Source of the DNA: Amborella trichopoda
Taxonomy: Eukaryota; Streptophyta; Magnoliopsida; Amborellales; Amborellaceae
DNA: 64,000 nucleotides
Direction of reading: 5' to 3'
Assembly (NCBI RefSeq): GCF_000471905.2
Contig: NW_006499705.1
Span: 2,851,540 to 2,915,539, forward strand
Shown: piece after piece, positions 59,326 through 64,000 of the stretch
Numbering within the stretch: the stretch's first letter is position 1
How the letters are laid out: every line of letters begins with the position of its first letter
Notes under the pieces: generated by a model
What the model was told of the DNA's origin: nothing
Seen by the model: only the letters and a program-made list of their open reading frames with translations
Databases searched by the model: none
Position numbers and translations under genes: made by a program

Positions 59326-60287
59326 AAACAATATCACATGATTGAACAAAGACCGTCCAATTTTGTAAGGTCGAGATCTAAGTGTCAAAAACTCCAATTT
59401 CAAAAAAATAATTTCTTTGAAAACAATCATCTAGTGATTTTTAGGTGGTTCTCAAAATTTTGAACAGAAAAAAGATCCTCCCAAAACAATTAAACAATCT
59501 TTTGAGTGAGGGATGAGTGAGGGAGCAGATGCACAAAGCTCCTGTGGGAGTCTACTATACATGTTATTCTTTGACACGCTTATGCGACTATTCTTTGTTT
59601 CCCTTAAATACCCTCGTATTTGTAACTCCAATTGACCCTACCAATGCCTTAAATTACTCCCCTACCCTCGTAAAAAATTGACCCTATCAATGCCTTGAAT
59701 CACTCCCCTCAGCCCTTACCAGCCCCAGCTGGAATTGGAACTAGGAATTTCCATATCATGAATTTAGAACATGAAACTTTTAGTACTCGGCAATAAAAAA
59801 TATTGTGTTTGGTTTAAGTATCTGGGATTCTAGGGATTTTGGAAAACTGTATTTTGTTTAACTTTAGATTTTGCAAACTTATAGAGATGAAAATTAGTCA
59901 ATTTTAGCCGTTCATTGGAGTTTTCATCAATAAGAAGATGTTTTTTGTTAAATTAACTAGAATTTTAAAGCACAGCTCATCCACAATATGTCTGAACAAA
60001 TACATGGTTTAGTTCACAAGAAATAATATTGTTTTTTATCATAAAAAGCACAAACATTTTAAAACAAATGTGACTGCATGTTTGTGAAACAATTGTCAAT
60101 AGCTTTTCCAATTTTCTGGATCTATACAGTATGGTTACTTTGTTTATTGTGATTAACAATACATGTAATAATTTACTGTAAATCAGTGTGGTTACTCTGA
60201 TTTGCATTTAATACGATATCTATTGTGATGTATTTTGATTACTGCGTAAATTATTATAGTTTACAATGATGCATTTTGAAATGAAAA
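59326..60287. other. Intergenic, no gene seen
   Basis: This is AT-rich sequence. The stretch 59600-59720 repeats the phrases taccctcg and gaccctaccaatgcctt (or its variant gaccctatcaatgcctt). Nothing else is supportable. Confidence 0.5.
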
Positions 60288-60500
60288 AAAATTATATAAG
60301 GTTGACACCTTAAAATATATAATTAAAGTATACTTCAAAAATCCCTTGAAAATATTATTTTGATGTTGAAAAAATATCTAATTGATCATCTCAACATCGA
60401 GATATATGAATAGAGAGAAAATAAATATTTCGAGTCCCAAAAATAGGGCATCTTGCAACACATTATCTAAACCGTCCATTTTTAAAATTTGCATATATAC
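60288..60500. mobile_element. Family B MITE, right part lost
   Basis: The left end is tatataaggttgacacctta, then gatcatctcaacatcgagat and aaaccgtccatttttaaaa. It stops before the usual right end, about where the ORF-bearing stretch near 60600 begins. Confidence 0.6.
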
Positions 60501-61231
60501 GACCCACTTCTTTGTTAATCAATAAATGATTTTCGCATGCAGCCCAAAACTAAGGTTAATACTTGTTAAGGGAGCATTGCGAGGACAAACATAATGGCCC
60601 GATATGACCCAGGATTGGTGGATTGAGGAGGCGGTTATTGGACAGCCTACAATGGCCCGATTCCCACCCAATTTTACTTTCTACGATTATTTTCTCCGAT
60701 TCGCTATCAATTTGCCTATTCGGATCAACCAGGAGGTGATTCGGTTAACCACCCGATGTCGTTTTAAGAACACAATGAAGGACCATTCCATGTTAAATGA
60801 TCTTGTGAATGGCATTTTAGGACCCCATATACGTGATGGTATACTGAAAAAAAAAAAAAGGAGAGGAAAAGACCACCGCTTCCTTAGGATGGAAGCTAAA
60901 AATACTAAATTGCATATCCCTTGCAAAACAATAATCCACTTAAGGCATATGAATAAATATATGTAAGTTGAGCACAAAATATAGATCGTACATGTATACA
61001 TTAGATTGTTAAATTTTTAATATGAGAATGTCACGATCACCTTTTGCAATAGAACGTAAAAACTCAACAAAACCTACCATTTAAATATGTACATGTATAG
61101 CACAACCCACCACTATATTTCATATCTAATAGTTAGAAACGATTGTGACCTCATTGTACCTAAGAGAAATAGCCTTTATATTTTACCCCATGATTTCGAG
61201 GGATAAATAAAATTAAAAATATATATATATG
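60501..61231. other. Intergenic; ORF of doubtful meaning
   Basis: A frame on + at about 60604-60966 is open for 120 codons but matches nothing I know and includes an A-run-derived lysine stretch. A family C-like patch lies near 61030-61180. No gene is called. Confidence 0.4.
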
Positions 61232-61552
61232 AGATGGCAGCCTTAATGTTGTTTTAATGTTGAAAAACCGTGTAATTGATCATCTCGACATCGAGATGTA
61301 TAAATATGGAAAAAAAAAAAAATTTGAATTCCAAAAATAATGCATCTTGAAACATATTGTCTAAATTGTCCATTCTCTAAATGTTCGTAATGATTATAGA
61401 TCTATATGATTTTGACTATTTTTTGAGTTTTGACATTTTATAATTAGATATGAAAATAGATTTTGTAATAATTCTAAAAAAAAATTTAACTAAGATAAAA
61501 TTTGGAGGTGCGCCTTAATTGGAGGTTGCAACCTTATAGAAACCACACCCAT
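61232..61552. mobile_element. Family B MITE, left end lost
   Basis: The interior gatcatctcgacatcgagat is followed by ctaaattgtccattctcta and atctatatgattttgac. The right end is ggttgcaaccttatagaaac, then cacaccca. The left inverted end is missing or replaced by a TA run. Confidence 0.65.
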
Positions 61553-62507
61553 TAAATTATTAGTGCAGGTAGAAAGTTGAACTGCACATGAAATTTGATC
61601 TCGTTTGACATACATTTCCAGTTCGATATTTATAAAAAGAAGTCCCAAAATGTGTGGCGATGATAAAAGTTGGAACAGTATAAACAGCTAATGTAGCTTT
61701 CGAACACTACATAGCATCCACATTACCAAAATATAACCTAAACTTCTTTTTTCCAAGTCAAATGCTAGATTTGTCTTGTTAGAACAAAATAGGAAAAGGA
61801 TTTGGGCAGTAGAGAGAGAATCGTATCTCTCTCTTCTCGTGGAACCTATGTTACATAGACAAACATGTCTGTCATCATCGAATCAGAATATCAAAAAAGA
61901 CCTTTTCAGATATGAACACATCATTTAAAGAAAGTAATGTAAGATTTTAAGTGGCATTTACTACTTTTATGTTATATTTTCAAGAAGAAATGTCTAGATT
62001 TATAACATATCTATCACACGACTGTGACTTTATCTTGGCGTGTCAAAATGTGCCAAGAGCCATAGACACGAGTCCTGTTACACGGCTTGGATCAATATAT
62101 CCAAGTTCCACTTCGGACAATCGTCAGGGAAATTACAGCATATGGACTTTACGAGAGTAGACCTAAAAAAGCATCAAAAGCATGGAGGCACTGATATACA
62201 TTCAAGTAAATATACATGATCTTTCTCGAGGTCCAGCGGGGGCAGATCAAACTTCTGGACTTTATAACCCATCGAACCATCACTTCTCTTTCAGCATTTT
62301 ATACAATTAGGAGGCCATTCAGAAACAAAAATAAGAAATAAACCAAAACAAAGATAACAAAAAATACATAGGATTACCAAACAAGTATCAATAATTACCC
62401 CGATTTTACGTGCGTTGATCCTTGCACCACTTAAGAGAGAGAAACGAATGCAGCCGATCTTCTCAATATTCCGATATTCTAATTCTCCACTCAGGAAGGG
62501 GTGCTTC
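61553..62507. other. MLK 3' flank and intergenic
   Basis: No gene is recognised. The part nearest 62507 is the likely 3' UTR of the MLK gene. Short ORFs near 61951-62160 on + and 62291-62507 on - have no family match; the latter starts in the last MLK exon, in another frame. Confidence 0.45.
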
Positions 62508-63427
62508 TTAAGACACAGTTCGCCCATAACATATTGAAGCTAGATAGAGATTCTTTGACCATTTCTCCTGGTCAACCATTTGTCAATCATCAATACATTT
62601 TCGATTGTGCAATAAGACACCCCAAAAAATACTAGAAACCAAATTTAATCAAGACCATCTCCACTCTCTCTCTCTCTCTGAGATACGCACATGGGAAGAT
62701 GGTGTCATACCTTTACATGACTACTTGGGAATGCAGATGTCCGCAGAGTCTCCTGAGTTTCATCCCCTGGCTTGCGCTTGGGTACACTCAAGATGAGCGC
62801 AGCCTGATCAAAAGTGGCTGCTGTTGCTGTAATCCTATACCCGCTATCCCAACGTCTGTGAATTCCTTCACTAGGATACAGAAAATCCAGCTCAACAACC
62901 TGCAAAGGAAAAGGATAAATACCGTTCATTTCTTTAAGTTTGTCACAAGGCTCGTGACATGAAAGCACAGCTGCAACAACAAATGACGATACATGCCAAA
63001 ACAAATCATACAGGATTTTCACAAGTACCTATATGTACGACAATCCAATCACTATTCTCATAGGGACTAGAGATTTCATATGCTCGAAGGCACCAAATAA
63101 ATTGCATCTTTCATGAGAAATGTAGACATCCATCTCTCTCTCTCTCTCTCTCTCTCAATGCACAGTAATCGTGTAATATTGTGTTAGATGAAATGGTCGA
63201 CGCACAATAAGCAATTATCATAGAATGTAAAATTGATTGTGGTGACTGCAAGGAACCAGGAAAACTGACCTGATCCGAAAAACCCGCATTACGTGACATG
63301 ACAACTCCCCATCGACTTCCAGCAGTGGCCATGGAAGTCACATGAAATCCTTCCCTCCATTTCTTGTTTATCCATTTGAAGGGGAACGTATCACTAACTT
63401 TGTAAGATTGTTGAGTATACTGGGTTC
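62508..63427 (-). CDS. MLK: MUT9-like (MLK/PPK) kinase, C-terminal exons only
   Basis: It is the 3' end of a plant casein-kinase-1-related kinase of the MLK/PPK group; these nuclear kinases phosphorylate histone H3 and photoreceptor signalling partners. Coding exons are 63427-63270, 62899-62711 and 62567-62508, with GT-AG junctions and conserved frame. The first ends in GFSDQ and carries TFPFKWINKKWREGFHVTS. The second carries VVELDFLYPSEGIHRRWDSG and ends SAFPSSHVK. The last is a 19-codon exon, EKWSKNLYLASICYGRTVS, then stop. These blocks match the conserved C-terminal domain of MLKs very closely. The kinase domain and the rest lie beyond base 64000. The region 63428-64000 is read as intron. 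Confidence 0.93.
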
Positions 63428-63870
63428 CTGAAAACAATAGAGACAGCAATATCAGGCTCGAATTGAGAAATTCCTAAAATGAAAGGAGTTTGGCACGACA
63501 ATAGGAGAAATAAGAGTAAATAGCCAACCTATAAGTGAGATACAAAATTAGAATGTAAAGCAAATATACAAATATACCATGAATATATTCTTCATCAGTT
63601 CATGCTTAACAAATAGAGCATTATCAAATAAGAGATCAAAACAAAGCATAGAACTGCAGAGTAAGAAAACAAGCATCAAACCATCCCCCCTTAGTTCAGG
63701 AACGTTATAAATCTTCCACATCTCAATGTTAAAGAAAGTTCCTTCGATTGAGCTCAGGTAGACACTTCCTAGCCAACAATTTCGAAGTTTGAACATCAAC
63801 ATACAAAGATAACAAAGCAGTTTTAATTTGAGTTCTTTTTGGCTTTTAAATGAAACCACCCAGGAATATT

Positions 63871-63903
<33 letters not shown>

Positions 63904-64000
63904 AAGACACTACGACACGCTATAGAGAAGAAATAGAACAGTTGTTTCCGTACCAGTACGGTCTACTACTTCGTCCCGTAACCGTAAAACGTACGGGCGG
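63428..64000 (-). other. MLK intron up to window edge
   Basis: No family-like coding block is visible here. It contains a (TA)n run at about 63873-63901 and a GC-richer stretch at the very end. Translation of the end gives no recognised domain. The next upstream exon must lie beyond the edge. Confidence 0.55.
63873..63901. repeat. (TA)n microsatellite
   Basis: A pure AT alternating run of about 29 bases lies in the MLK intron. It has no coding meaning, although it leaves a Tyr-Ile open frame on -. Confidence 0.95.

Noticed and set aside
60604..60966. 120-codon open frame on +
   Set aside because: No motif is known to me, the tail runs through an A run that gives lysines, and the surroundings are repeats. 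Chance or remnant is more likely than a gene.
63548..63910. 120-codon open frame on - starting with Tyr-Ile repeats
   Set aside because: It begins in a (TA)n run and lies between recognised MLK exons, so it is intron.

Overview
The window is nuclear DNA of a flowering plant. It is AT-rich, its genes carry GT-AG introns from about 300 bases to 7 kb, and every recognisable protein matches a plant gene family. I cannot name the species. Much of the intergenic and intronic DNA is small inverted-repeat transposons, simple repeats and decayed LINE and hAT remnants. I see no bacterial-type operon, CRISPR array, rRNA or convincing tRNA.

Four protein genes are supported. (1) An intact seven-exon Mn-type cation diffusion facilitator, closest in my memory to plant MTP9/MTP10, lies on + from 15354 to 23128 and encodes 402 residues. 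(2) A single-exon TMCO1-type ER membrane protein lies on - from 39349 to 39897 (182 residues). (3) An intact nine-exon CLC-F type chloride channel/transporter lies on - from 42642 to 55242 (733 residues), with a 7.1 kb first intron. (4) The last three coding exons of a MUT9-like (MLK/PPK) kinase lie on - from 62508 to 63427; its kinase domain would be beyond the right edge. I joined the exons by hand, and every junction keeps frame. The four genes look like ordinary unrelated neighbours. Three concern membrane ion or protein handling, but nothing in the sequence ties them functionally.

Layout: 1-15.3 kb is gene-poor, with tandem duplications, several MITE families, a fold-back element at 13.2-13.7 kb and a 72-bp minisatellite that stays open as 24-residue protein repeats. 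15.3-23.1 kb is the MTP gene, with a decayed LINE reverse transcriptase in intron 2. 23.1-39.3 kb is repeats, one possible orphan promoter near 26.0 kb and a 323-bp tandem duplication next to an unrecognised gene fragment. 39.3-55.2 kb holds TMCO1 and CLC-F. CLC-F intron 1 carries an antisense hAT transposase relic and a 440-bp hAT MITE nested inside a Mutator-like MITE, both with perfect target duplications. 55.2-62.5 kb is a dense MITE field with a 5'-truncated LINE tail inside a MITE. 62.5-64 kb is the MLK 3' end.

The main repeat family (family A, about 390 bp) has 9-bp target duplications, which points to Mutator-like MITEs. A related family B shares its interior plan, and a smaller family C is interspersed with both. 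I found no strong candidate for a new biological system. The best leads are the nested, datable insertions and the in-frame 24-residue minisatellite.
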